Below, piece after piece: positions 32,301 through 37,576 of a DNA stretch of 64,000 bases. Source of the DNA: an uncultured Flavobacteriaceae bacterium (GTDB lineage Bacteria; Bacteroidota; Bacteroidia; Flavobacteriales; Flavobacteriaceae); assembly GCA_937944485.1 (NCBI GenBank), contig CALDYU010000005.1, positions 372,001-436,000 of the forward strand, read 5' to 3'. The position numbers and the translations under genes are program-made. Positions within the stretch are counted from its first letter, which is position 1. Each line of letters begins with the position of its first letter. Under the pieces are notes generated by a model. The model saw only the letters and a list, made by a program, of their open reading frames with translations. It made no database searches and had not been told where the DNA came from.

Positions 32301-32444
32301 AATTTGATTTGCAATAAAGGTCAGATCACCTTTTATATTATCTTGGTAGCGAATTTCAAAAGAATTGTATTCTTGTGAAAAACTGGCGAAGCTAGCTAAT
32401 AGTAGTCCTATGGACAAAGCAATTTTGGTCAAATTTGATGTCAT
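17376..32444 (-). CDS. sprB: Giant SprB-like gliding adhesin with T9SS type B sorting domain
   Basis: About 5,022 residues from the ATG at 32444, which begins a clear signal peptide (A-S-F-A-S-F-S-Q); an in-frame ATG at 32531 would put 29 non-signal residues in front and lies almost at the inferred transcription start. Domains in order: an exported N-terminal domain (about 25-430), a DUF11-like beta domain (about 440-560), then roughly 40 SprB repeats (C-x-G-x-x-D-G-x-I-x-I, x-G-G-x-x-P-Y-x-Y-S, L-x-x-G-x-Y-x-V-x-V-x-D). The repeats are interrupted by two jelly-roll-like modules (about 1280-1485 and 2070-2270). The gliding motility-associated C-terminal domain (about 4936-5022) contains F-F-T-P-D-G-D-G-Q-N-D and G-N-F-T-L-Y-R. 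In F. johnsoniae SprB is the mobile surface adhesin of gliding. Own promoter at 32555-32617. Confidence 0.93.
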   Translation of the reverse strand: MTSNLTKIALSIGLLLASFASFSQEYNSFEIRYQDNIKGDLTFIANQIVNRNGGSATTEPIDGYNNLNTNGSFWPASNRNHETGGRYNYNDYKNMQYIDVDGDPSTFNSSTTTFSFPNPNCNLIRYAGLYWSATYPRDNTTDPVGTPRQHPINQVKLKVPGGAYVDVTADDILYDGLSNPALSANAPYAAYADVTALLTPLANPAGDYTVANIAVAQGVGYDLNTGTSHMPGGSAGGWTLVIVYENPTITGKLITTFDGFARVTSSDQIDINYNGFTTIPVGQVNVDIGAATLEGDFRISGDQMRIRAASNAGFTTMSNGANPANNFFNSNITLNATLLPGRTPSSANTLGYDTDIFTLNNFANSVIPNAETAATFRFQTNGDQYYPFFNSFNVEIIEPDIVLEKKVEDIAGNDITGLGVNLGQTLDYVLSFQNIGNDDGTNYTIRDVLPINVTLDESNFVLPTGVTYTYDAPTRTVLFTIPDNLIETGDPVSAIRMRVRVAENCFDFIDACTDLIQNLAYSTYEGVVNNNQITDDPSVTDFDDCGFITPGATNFLLDDLTTCDFTRTVQLCGDNVILDAGDGFDSYVWYSDVNDNGVIDGSDTILNDGDPDSDPSTQLVTQEGTYIVDKIIADPCKGFQEILVVERFGSNTINPIVDYFNTVNSDGDVSNDIEGEIATCSIDGDVLPKIFLCGAGDTQILQTNITDAQTISWELLDESSCTLAPDDCANKNAGCTWNQIATGSTYTANAAGKYRLVVTYQNGCFNRFYFDVFQNNLNIEYNSRDIICTTEGRINITNLGLNYGFQLIDITNNAILVPFSANNGPDFTITTNGQYRVDVVQLDGSGNPIANACVFSTPDIGILDRNFQVDVATTPSSCNTQGTIKIDILNVEPNYTYVLRQSNGTLIDDETAQTNNTHTFNVNAGNYIIEASTDDGCTFTQNVSVANTPDPIVSATLTRDIGCSAGIITMSASGGFPNPDYGFAIWSKDGTNFYSTISDIPGSAYQVENEFNFGWRDTDFDSVDEYFPGENGTYVFVVVDANGCHSLSNPVTINDNGAMTVSVTDDAPVSCNGSADAGITIVPSGGIGPYTYSIDGGGTTQSTPVFVGLSAGTYPIQVEDSSGCIIDLTHDITESFPLSASAGVSRDATCDPNGAEVRITNVTGGSAPYEYSFDGGGTYGASSIAILAPGTYTVIVRDATACEFPMDVTVAGTPPPPGVDLTPEVNYNCDGTGTITATPSISTYNYTYELDGLLNAPDPTSNVFVNVPPGTYTVRTNYQSATPPTPSLLLSEDFGSGATIPSPNTNGYNYEDQTNNPPGDANSNINDFEYSVTSQIVAPFGSWLSPIDHTSGTLAGQGRYLVMNVGTPTPTQIIYSKQINDIIPNQDLEVSLFVMNLLRQGTGGLDPDLTVEIREVGTGTIVQSIRTGAIPKNTGVNDWRPFNASLNPGANTSLEFVIRSEITGNGGNDFALDDIEIFQIPEVCSLFVETPVTVVGGRVFEANGINSTNASCNGLSDGTITFEVENFDVVNGFDYSVDGGTTYINSTTSPVTTAAIYGAGNHTIIIRKANEITCTRNLSVNITEPTPVVGSASITSALSCTNGGATITAAASGGTPNYTYQLEDNAGAVIGTYDFATNGTNTVFSGLVAGDYIVRVRDNNSCEDPIDSAITISPTNNIAFDLIPTACYSGANDATIQVNVTNGNGGYTFSINGGPWVSPSPTTATSHTFTSLSNGTYSINVSDALGCTGTAQNVTINAPLELTATAPNITACDTSTDITIGTTGGDTNYVYAVVASGSAVVDADFSITNPISVNAAGNYDVYVRDNNGNPGYCTDVVALTVVQDAPLDIAPTTTNVSCFGGSDGSISITVNSGGTAPYVYSIDNGASYVPGTNFPNLSAGTYEVRVRDANNCESVAQNVVLTEPTALVAFAAVTSLVECNPTLGAEVRITNPSGGTLPYEYSFNNGLSYSTNSVGNLPAGNHVLVIRDANMCTFNMNVTVEPQPTPPNFSDAVSYDCTGEGNITITPDNSGFDYTYSLNGTLNTPADSNVFNGVPVGTHTVTVNYSSTAPVSNSILLLESFGTGAPTSITEIDPLFCFEPQDGSPSSCPSFGTDTHIQDGEYSVANTIVNPYTWLVPNEQSGDPNGRYLAVNIGGVAGVNGIMYAKRNIEVVPNRDITISLDAFNLKFVGSTGADPDLDIQLVNSVGTVIASLTTGNIPKSTDPDVWENYSVTLNPGAETNLDIVIRTNGVATAGNDLVLDNILAFQAPEQCAGSDTFDIVVEDGHAFEASITNYENLNCNADNSGTITITADNFGAGGYEYSLDGSTFIGPFTSTEQITSLAAQTYTITVRDVDNPIAGCTQTLNQTLTEPAILIASATITEAFTCNNTGATITASANGGTPTYEYQLENAIGTVITPFQTATTFSNLPAGDYLVVARDTNNCTDAIDAVITIVAPLNSIFTVTPTACYSGANDGSIIVDVTSLPGNGGFQFSINSGAWITPTPATATSYTFNNLANGSYDIDVRDAFGCQATQQTVVLDPHLTATVDVVDISTCNAGTITVTASGGDGNFAYAFIANGTTVSAADFGASNTFNVTTGNDGDYDVYVWDNNAVDPHCEFMQTVTVNPATPITYTANPTDPQCHNGVGSIEINITSGESPYILQIIDLDNGGVSNETNTGVIATTHNYFNLNPGNYTINVTDANSCTVTQTPITINNPDELTATIAPILPAACGSVDPLDFGFQFTGYPTSYPATTTIEFSADGGATWTGDDTVPGTTDRLMGYISGTSVFPSMRTVIGGVEICRTDLPRYIIPFPLDDLDISISTVVVGCNELQVTVQGTAGVPNYEYTYTDDPSTFNIATATWTAAVPGAHIWTGLIPGRTYVFYVRDSTGCVRQSNVNVNDITTNPLEITSSYEPSCSGANDAEITYTITDTDATSHPSMRWEFYNVNTGVLIQTNAGHPAPIAAASSITINGLTPGEYYIVVTEVDSGGIDACVSASENLLIEELNPITASLNKLNDISCDNPGRLAVENITGGGGIFTFTVTGPAPFVTITGTSDNPIAIPANSPAGNYNVRVTDQYGCFADFGPVNFSLTPNPTIDTMVVDNCNSPSTLTISATSSAAQILYSIDSGTTYLNNGGVFNNMAVGNYNISIIDSNGCTDTDTVTIHPILEANVALTKLLDCTVSPDAEITINVTNGSGDYDYQITDGSGIVVTRTGLPSNPFVFNTSTTENYTITVYDNNTSAPECNRSFPIAVPPIVNPIFTATPNDVTCNGGSDGTITINETSNGINPYTYTIAPVLGTYNSATKTFEDVPVGSYTVTGTATNGCVLNRNVVIGEPAAIAVTLDPVLEFGCTTGNNQNSATISVANTIGGSGTYVRYEFINDQGTATTADDVIVQNGTNTLYIETNTLGGSYIINAYDDKGCVGTTTSTILPYVEITDPTVTVTQDLTCTPGNDAAIAIGLTINPTAGATDLSYAVAGTDNVYNAPNQASNLFTGLGIGNYLVTVTNHLTGCVIQTTFEIEDPNTFEISSTVTDVICFGDDGSVSFTINDVINPYAGGFSWQIYESQGTVTLADDVIVLGANGVSINPGPSAAFNIAAGEYRVEVSQDSDPSCVNNAFFIVAGPSAAITANTVITDITCAGNDGVIEIIDVIGGWGDYQYYVGTTAPTSIGDYANSLRFDMLPPGTYQAWVIDQEGCQQEIDNGIVLADPTPIAATLQLNQPNCTNFTGELEVIGVAGGQGSNYTYQLIKNGTAIGAPQNTTIFSGLDAGSYTVEINDQWSCTFTTLPEILYEPIVPLATVVKTIDCTVDSGGQITITQTGGSGNFDYLVTFPDGLTTATNTTGIFTNLTQVGDYIFTITDQALGHACPVNITQNLQDRILPIINIDSFTNVTCSGANDGTITISAQDNGVGPYTFEIISGNGSSIASPILPASSTSNTAIFNNLVGTVSPGITYTIRATGANNCTTNITQAIEQPEPIANVNVNIIEFGCSVGNNSDYATIEVDQPAITGGSGAYVRFVFINDQGTLTTADDVVVQDGNNTVYTETDFAGGTYIINVYDDNGCLGTQTAVILPFVSIGDPTVTVTQDITCSPTILEEIQVGITVSPVTGTPTLEYTTTGTNVTYNQTNNTGIFTNLLIGNYAITITNIDTGCVVQTTHEVIDPDIIEVVATKLTDEECLNNGVDDGSFSVAITNYTGNYNYQVFDNNDMPIAGLTGTGNTSSPLIFSNLPGGLYYVRITETDVPLCEDDSNIISILAPSAPVSATISEQAGPGCSDDKGSILIDPEGGTAPYDIILTNTTTTQSYTQTNVQAHIFTGLSGGDYDVTITDASNCPISDTITLLTPDALVPTIVATPLVCFNGATGTLTASVNTRNVTPNYLYQINRYDSTGSTILTTSANQTSNIFTGLNAGYYSVTVNDDVGCSENTPIIQIVNPAEVEALLIRTRALTCDTTMGVELELSATGGSGTYEYSEDNITWIAMTGSTAVIPDGANINGPLGAGTYRYYVRDAINGCIAVQSNEIIEDVIEPLTLTLDTTAAFINCNGDNTAAIYASAQGGLGNYMYELYTDVTLSATSRIAGPQSLGEFNGLTAGTYFVNVFSEDCTVAAQQVVITEPDALTHTDSVENVLCFGDENGSITIQLTGGAGGYQYAISPNLNQFTSENVFDELAPGNYTVIAQDQNGCFIELQYTITQPEALSVSATSTPEICVGDADGTIDLNITGGTAPYSTRLATETDFVQDRISFTDLSADNYIIFVRDANNCESDTGILVEGGANLSASIEVVYECSGDTPSNYINIRLEDASVIGDVLYALDSTDPADMQLNPDFRNSAPGSHYIAIAHSNGCIQTVDFEVQNFEPLTLSLEQGGINQISATANGGKEGYTFYFGEDNNGSDNTYIVNRTDTYTVRVIDANGCEATENIFIEFIDIEIPNFFTPDGDGQNDVWMPRNQEGFPEILTVIFDRYGREVYRMSLNTPGWNGLYNETELPTGDYWYVIKLRGENDDREFVGNFTLYR
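19125..21008 (-). repeat. Super-repeat B, unit 2 (approximate limits)
   Basis: Second copy, starting I-D-C-T-V-D-S-G-G, with N-V-T-C-S-G-A-N-D-G, E-F-G-C-S-V-G-N-N, F-I-N-D-Q-G-T-L-T-T-A-D-D and Q-D-I-T-C-S-P in the same order. A third partial copy seems to start at A-L-T-C-D-T-T-M near 19,080. Confidence 0.7.
21009..22892 (-). repeat. Super-repeat B, unit 1 (approximate limits)
   Basis: About 1.88 kb starting at L-D-C-T-V-S-P-D-A. It contains the ordered SprB repeats D-V-T-C-N-G-G-S-D-G, E-F-G-C-T-T-G-N-N and Q-D-L-T-C-T-P-G-N, and the distinctive F-I-N-D-Q-G-T-x-T-T-A-D-D segment. Confidence 0.7.
24264..26630 (-). repeat. Super-repeat A, unit 2 (approximate limits)
   Basis: Second copy of super-repeat A, beginning C-N-P-T-L-G-A-E-V-R-I-T-N and containing its own jelly-roll module and A-C-Y-S-G-A-N-D-G repeat. 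Cysteine-to-cysteine offsets from unit 1 are 2,367 bases at one end and 2,355 at the other, so the units are colinear. Confidence 0.75.
26631..28997 (-). repeat. Super-repeat A, unit 1 (approximate limits)
   Basis: A block of about 789 codons in the sprB-like gene. It runs from C-D-P-N-G-A-E-V-R-I-T-N through a jelly-roll module and several SprB repeats, including A-C-Y-S-G-A-N-D. The same ordered set recurs in the adjacent unit 2. Limits are set by homologous cysteines and are approximate. Confidence 0.75.
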
Positions 32445-32554
32445 TTGAGGTAAGTTTTTCAAATAAATGCCACCTTTAGAAAGTGCAATTAGTTGATAAT
32501 TTGGTTTGGCGCTGTTGAAATTGTAAAACACAAAAAGGTCTTAAACATTACTAA

Positions 32555-32617
32555 CAAATATTGGTCTAAATGCCGACAAGCAGAACTTATTGTTGTCTCA
32601 TTCCGAAATATTGTTGT
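32555..32617 (-). promoter_or_regulatory. Direct-repeat activator-type promoter of the sprB-like gene (site 1)
   Basis: On the coding strand: ACAACAA (32611-32617), 14 bases, ACAACAA (32590-32596), 27 bases, then AATATTTG (32555-32562) as -7 box. Inferred transcription start is near 32550, about 105 bases before the ATG. No -33 box is seen in the 27-base spacer. It would give the sprB-sprF pair transcription independent of the upstream two genes. Confidence 0.7.
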
Positions 32618-32940
32618 GAAAGTTAATATAGCTGCTGTTTGACGCGATTCAAGTTGCTACATATTCGCTTGCGAAGCCTTGTTTTCCAAGAAATTTAAAG
32701 AGTTGATCTTTCACGAAAGGTAGCCTTTAGTTAGCTGAAATTTTTGCATTTTAGAGATGCTTAAATAATGTTGAATAAGAAATTATCCAGTCGACAAACA
32801 GATTAGGTTTTGTTTTAGCATAGCGCGATAAATAATAATACTAGGCTAGATCGAATAGGTTTAAAATTGCTGTTTGATATAATACTATGAATAGTGCTTA
32901 TATGAGAGGAACCTATGATTTAAATAATAAGAGAATTTTA
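32618..32940. other. Gap between sprD-like and sprB-like genes, outer part
   Basis: No open frame of useful length, no tRNA and no GC-rich terminator hairpin seen. Read-through from the upstream sprC/sprD-like genes cannot be excluded. Confidence 0.4.
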
Positions 32941-35073
32941 CTAAGCTATCGAAGTTTGTTTGATTCGCATAATCCACATAGGATCATTGTACGAGTCATT
33001 TAGTCTTGAATAATATGATATTAGAGCATTACTCCATGATTCATGACGCTTTAGATATACGTATCTCCAGTTGTTTTCTGGGTTGATAAAATAGCTGGCA
33101 CTTAGCCCATAAGAGTTTAATAATTTTACAAATCTATTTGCATTCTTTGGTTTTGCAAACACGTTGGCAATTATATAATACCCTTGTCCTATTCCGTCAA
33201 AATTATACGTTTTAGGAACGATATTGGTCGATGCTACCTTATCTCTTGCAATTTCCGTTTTCGAGGAATTACTTTCGGCATACTTCTTTGATCGACGCTC
33301 CAATTGAGTTACATTGCTCGCGTAAGCCTCATTTGTATAACGATTGTCCACATTCATTATCCATAGGTCATCGTCATACTGACCGTTCATTTTACTTTGA
33401 TAGGCATCAGCTGCTTGTTGCCAAGTATCGTAACGTTCTAAATAAACATATTTCATTCCGTTATTTTGATTGTCAATGTAATCAGCTTTAAAACCTTTAT
33501 CGTTTAGAGCATCAATAAACATATCCATGTATTTTCCGCCTTTGTAAACGTTTGCAACCACATAATAGCCTTCTTGGGTTCCCTCAAGATTTCTAAACTT
33601 TCTGCTTTTAATAGCGTCGGCTTTGGACAAATTTGTACTTGTAACTGCTGTTTGGTCTTGTGCAATTTCAGGTAAAGAGGTAGAACTATTTTCTTGATTT
33701 GATGTAGTTTTAGATCGCCTTACTGGTTTTTTGTTTAGAGAAAAACTGTTTTCTTGTAATTCGTCTGGAACTTGGCTGCCAGCTATTGCTGTATTTGTAG
33801 GAGGATTGTTGGTTTCGATTTCGGTATCAAAACCTTTTTTAAATAAGTTTTCAGCTCTTTTTTCTAAATCAGGCCTTTGTCCTTTAGTTTCATTTTGAAC
33901 CATTCGCATGACCATTTGAAAGCGTCGCTCTAAGTCTTTTTGACGGCTCGCTTCTAACGAATCTTGCTGGTGAATTAATTCAGCAAGAACCTCTTCGTTT
34001 TCTGCTAATCGCTTCTTTAATTTTTCAAGTTCTTCATTTTCTGCAATGCTGTTTTCTAATAAAGTTTCACCAGAAACAATCTCATCAGGGTTGTCTTCAA
34101 ACATGACACGATCTTCAGTAAGATTAGGTGAGAAAGAATATGCAAAAGATAATTCATGTGTAATACCAAGATTACTAAAGTCAGTGCCAAACCCTTTCTC
34201 CATACTATAGCCAAGCGATAAGCGTTTATTAAGATTGAAACCTGCCCCTGCAGAAGCACCATAAAATGAATCATAACCACCTTGTAACCACCCCAATTTT
34301 GGAAGATCTAATATTAAACTCCCACCAAATGAAAGATCTTGTTGATCTGCTGTCAATGGACCATCTTGTGCGTTAAGACGAACTCGAGCCAAAGGCATTA
34401 ATCGGGCATTTTCTAGAATACCTGAACCATTATTAAACCGATGAGTATATTGTAAGTGCCCAGAGTATGTTTTGTCTTCAAACGAAGTAAGTTGTTCACT
34501 TGTTTTTATGTTGTAGTCAAACAAATTTTCGGCATACACGCCGAGATCAAATTGCCCATATGACAGATTGAATCCTGGCTGAAAAGAAAGAACATTGCTG
34601 TCGACGGTTCCGTTTAATAAGGGATCATTAGGATCTAATTGACTTGCTCTATTAATATCAAAACCAGTATTGTAATAGGCAAGATTAGCTCCAAAGGTAA
34701 AATTGCTTTTATCACTTAACTTTAATCCGTATGCATAATTAGCCATAATACCTATATTAGAAACAAGTCCTTTTTGCTGAGAATATAGGCTCAAACCTAA
34801 ACCGTTTCTATCACCTATCCGACCACTATAACTAACAAAATAGGTTTGATCATTATTATCAAATTGAAGTGATTGATTTCTATGTAAAAAATTGATGTAC
34901 GAATTATCTTCTCGAACAGTTGTGAATGTTGGATTGATTAAGAATCTATTAAATTTTAATAGATTTTGTGGTGCTACTTTTAATGGTAATATAGGGTCCG
35001 CTTCTTGTGCGTTAACAGTTGTTAACGATATTAAAGCCAATAGGGACAGTATAAAAAGATTATTGATTTTCAT
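32941..35073 (-). CDS. sprD: PorP/SprF barrel fused to coiled coil and two SPOR-like modules (SprD-position gene)
   Basis: 710 residues. Signal peptide to about residue 22 (T-V-N-A-Q). A PorP/SprF-type barrel follows, about 30-315, opening with P-Q-N-L-L-K-F-N-R-F-L-I-N-P-T-F. A charged coiled coil sits at about 335-400. Two related modules of about 75 residues then follow, near 497-575 and 630-705. Each has G-x-Y-x-x-x-x-N-V-[YF], a middle Y-V-Y-L and a final W-I-M, resembling SPOR domains that bind peptidoglycan glycans. I infer an outer-membrane partner of the adhesin tied to peptidoglycan. It starts 7 bases after the sprC-like gene. The symbol rests on gene order compared with the F. johnsoniae sprCDBF operon, not on a search. 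Confidence 0.8.
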   Translation of the reverse strand: MKINNLFILSLLALISLTTVNAQEADPILPLKVAPQNLLKFNRFLINPTFTTVREDNSYINFLHRNQSLQFDNNDQTYFVSYSGRIGDRNGLGLSLYSQQKGLVSNIGIMANYAYGLKLSDKSNFTFGANLAYYNTGFDINRASQLDPNDPLLNGTVDSNVLSFQPGFNLSYGQFDLGVYAENLFDYNIKTSEQLTSFEDKTYSGHLQYTHRFNNGSGILENARLMPLARVRLNAQDGPLTADQQDLSFGGSLILDLPKLGWLQGGYDSFYGASAGAGFNLNKRLSLGYSMEKGFGTDFSNLGITHELSFAYSFSPNLTEDRVMFEDNPDEIVSGETLLENSIAENEELEKLKKRLAENEEVLAELIHQQDSLEASRQKDLERRFQMVMRMVQNETKGQRPDLEKRAENLFKKGFDTEIETNNPPTNTAIAGSQVPDELQENSFSLNKKPVRRSKTTSNQENSSTSLPEIAQDQTAVTSTNLSKADAIKSRKFRNLEGTQEGYYVVANVYKGGKYMDMFIDALNDKGFKADYIDNQNNGMKYVYLERYDTWQQAADAYQSKMNGQYDDDLWIMNVDNRYTNEAYASNVTQLERRSKKYAESNSSKTEIARDKVASTNIVPKTYNFDGIGQGYYIIANVFAKPKNANRFVKLLNSYGLSASYFINPENNWRYVYLKRHESWSNALISYYSRLNDSYNDPMWIMRIKQTSIA

Positions 35074-35080
35074 GTTTTTA

Positions 35081-37324
35081 TTATCGAATGACTGTTATCG
35101 TTCCTTTTTTTAAGGTTTCTGTTGCATTTTTAATTATGTAATAGAAAACCATATTTTGTTTGGGAAATGTAAATGAAGATTGAGGCCAATTGTTTTGATA
35201 TTCTGTTTCGTTAATTATTTCGCCACCTTGATCGTCATAAATGATGACATTAACATCAGCTTTATTAGAATATGAGTTGGGGATAACCCACTGGTCATTT
35301 GATCCGTCTCCATTAGGGGTAATTACGTTAGGTACTTTAAAAAGATCTAAATACACGACATTAAGTTGACGGCTTATTTGACAGTTATCAATTGTTGCAA
35401 GTAATCTATAGGTGCCTTCTTCCGTAAAGGTGATAGCATTGGAACTGCCCATTAGCACATTATTCCCATCATACCATTCATAGGCTGTTCCTCCACTTGC
35501 GGTAACTGTTTTTGAGCCGCCTTCAGGAAAAATTATATCTCCATCGACATCTAAGCTGATTAGATTAGGGTCTAGCGGAGCAATTATTATTTCATTTGAA
35601 GAGAGCGAACAACCGTCTTTAGAAAGCACGAGTTTGTAGGTGCCGGGTTGATTAATGTCTAATGAAAAACTTGTTGTGTCAATTGAAGTGCCATCTCTTT
35701 CCCAAGAAAATGTTTCATCACTTAGGTCAGTAGTAGTGCTTAAGGTGATAATATCAGAATCATTACAGTAAATGGTACTTGTTGAATTAATACTGATTGT
35801 TTCACTTGTGAGTAGTTGAACATTTAAAGTATTGGATGATGGATTGTAGCTAGATAGAGTAGCGTTAAGCGCATAATCTCCATTTTCTGAAGAATTAGGA
35901 ACACTCAAAATTCGATTTGTTTCGCCCGCAATTGCTCCTCCGTCTTTTAACCATTGGTACGTAAAAAGGTTTTCTAATTGGGTTGTAACATCTGTTTTAT
36001 TTCCGCCTGATTGCACTGCATTTATTTGCATTGCCTTCAATTCAGTAGTTGTACTTGTGCAAGCTGTATAAGCAGTGTTATAATCTATAGTGATTTCAAA
36101 ACTGCTAGGCACCACCGCTACTGTGTTTTCAGAACTGATAGTAGACGAACAGGCACCTGTTGAAGTCACATCAACGTAGTATGTTCCTTCTTGGGTAATG
36201 TCAAGTGTAGCATTAGTTGCACCGCCAATCGCTATGCTATTTCTATACCATTGATAGCTAGGGGTAGCAGCATCGGTAGTTATGCTTAGGGTCTCTGGAA
36301 GAGAAGGCAATACCACTAAATTTTCAGGATTATCTCTAGTAACCGTAAAACCTCCGGCATTAGTAAATACAATAGAATCAGACTGTTCGGTACAAATACC
36401 ACTGCCTGAAATTTCCACAGAGTATTCTCCTTCAAATCCCGCTGTGCTGCCATCAACGAGATATGATGTTCCTGTTGCGCCAGCGATAGGCGAATTATCT
36501 TTGTACCATTGATAGCTTGCCGAACCATCAGGCATTTCCACAGTCAATGTTTCGGTTTGCCCAGCACACAGAGCTGTTTGCCCTGGTGCTGTTATAGTAA
36601 CGCCACTACCAGTTCCACCGATAGTAATCGTTACAAAATTTGAATCAGTGTTTCCTGAAAAGGTGCAATCACCATAGTCAATTAGGGCTTGATACATTCC
36701 ACTCGTTGCCGCAGTAATAGTATGACTCGTCTCCGAGGGCAATAAAGTGCCGCTACGGTACCATTGGTATTGATAGGTTTCTGGATTGGCAATATTATCT
36801 ACTTGTAAATCAACAGGCGTATCACTACAAATACTGCCAGGAGGATTACCATCGCCTAGTTCGCTAATATTCAAGCTGCTTGTTACAGTCATGTAATAAA
36901 CATGATATGAATCAACGGTTTCGGCAGAACTAACGTTGTCGGTACTTCTTGCTCTAAATTTGTAACCATTTCCTCGCACATCGGTTGGCACTGAGAAGTT
37001 GACATCGAATTCTTTTGATGTATTTGTATTTTGGTCAGTAATTCGTGCAAGTTCGATCGGGCTTGTGAAGTCTCCATTCGAGTCTGATAATTCAAGTATA
37101 AATTCATTACCAGTATTGGGCAGTCCTCCTGCCCAAGAAATGGTCATATCATAAGAATTAAATGGGCCTGAACCGGTGTCTAATCCTGCACAGATTTTTG
37201 TCCATGCTGCCGACCCGCCTGTAGGTACTGGTGGCCTCATTGCAATTTGTGCATGAACTCCACTAAACCCTAAAATAAGAGTTAGCATCATTAGCGGGAT
37301 TACAGATTTAGTATGAAACTTCAT
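35081..37324 (-). CDS. sprC: Gliding motility-associated type B sorting-domain protein with Ig-like repeats (SprC-position gene)
   Basis: 747 residues with signal peptide (V-H-A-Q at about 25). The body is a row of Ig/PKD-like beta domains of about 80 residues, each marked by Y-Q-W-Y-[KR] near the middle (at least four copies). The C-terminal T9SS type B domain begins V-P-N-V-I-T-P-N-G-D-G-S-N-D-Q-W and ends G-T-I-T-V-I-R. It should be secreted by the T9SS. First gene of the leftward four-gene locus, with a direct-repeat promoter 100-160 bases upstream. The symbol is inferred from position in the sprC-sprD-sprB-sprF order. Confidence 0.82.
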   Translation of the reverse strand: MKFHTKSVIPLMMLTLILGFSGVHAQIAMRPPVPTGGSAAWTKICAGLDTGSGPFNSYDMTISWAGGLPNTGNEFILELSDSNGDFTSPIELARITDQNTNTSKEFDVNFSVPTDVRGNGYKFRARSTDNVSSAETVDSYHVYYMTVTSSLNISELGDGNPPGSICSDTPVDLQVDNIANPETYQYQWYRSGTLLPSETSHTITAATSGMYQALIDYGDCTFSGNTDSNFVTITIGGTGSGVTITAPGQTALCAGQTETLTVEMPDGSASYQWYKDNSPIAGATGTSYLVDGSTAGFEGEYSVEISGSGICTEQSDSIVFTNAGGFTVTRDNPENLVVLPSLPETLSITTDAATPSYQWYRNSIAIGGATNATLDITQEGTYYVDVTSTGACSSTISSENTVAVVPSSFEITIDYNTAYTACTSTTTELKAMQINAVQSGGNKTDVTTQLENLFTYQWLKDGGAIAGETNRILSVPNSSENGDYALNATLSSYNPSSNTLNVQLLTSETISINSTSTIYCNDSDIITLSTTTDLSDETFSWERDGTSIDTTSFSLDINQPGTYKLVLSKDGCSLSSNEIIIAPLDPNLISLDVDGDIIFPEGGSKTVTASGGTAYEWYDGNNVLMGSSNAITFTEEGTYRLLATIDNCQISRQLNVVYLDLFKVPNVITPNGDGSNDQWVIPNSYSNKADVNVIIYDDQGGEIINETEYQNNWPQSSFTFPKQNMVFYYIIKNATETLKKGTITVIR

Positions 37325-37424
37325 GAGTAGGCTTATTTTTGGGCAACTTGAGTTAATAGAATATTAAGTTGTTGTAAAAATTCAAGTTTACAGTTTAGAT
37401 CTAACTTTAATTAAATGTCAATAA

Positions 37425-37487
37425 CAAATATGTCTTTAAAATGTTGTTTGAAGAATTTATTGTTGTAATAGGAATCATTATTGTTGT
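37425..37487 (-). promoter_or_regulatory. Direct-repeat activator-type promoter of the sprC-like gene (site 2)
   Basis: Coding strand: ACAACAA (37481-37487), 14 bases, ACAACAA (37460-37466), 27 bases, CATATTTG (37425-37432). The inferred start lies about 95 bases before the ATG at 37324. Flanks of both heptamers resemble site 1 beyond the core (TTTCACAACAATA). Confidence 0.7.
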
Positions 37488-37547
37488 GAAACATGCGTAT
37501 TTGTATGGTTGGCTTATTTTATTAAGTGTATTCATAGGCTTTTTTGG

Positions 37548-37555
37548 TACTTTTG
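37548..37555 (+). promoter_or_regulatory. glnS promoter, -7 box
   Basis: TACTTTTG, a perfect TAnnTTTG match, 21 bases before the ATG at 37577. It excludes the in-frame upstream codon at 37544 as a start. Confidence 0.6.
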
Positions 37556-37576
37556 TGTTTGTTTAAAACACACCTT

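Noticed and set aside
17376-32444. Repeated DNA in the giant gene as a CRISPR array or tandem satellite
   Set aside because: The repeats are diverged protein modules of 70-100 codons in one open frame, not short identical direct repeats with spacers.
32445-32531. N-terminal extension of the SprB-like protein from the ATG at 32531
   Set aside because: It would place 29 non-signal residues before a clear signal peptide, and the inferred transcription start lies only about 20 bases upstream of it.
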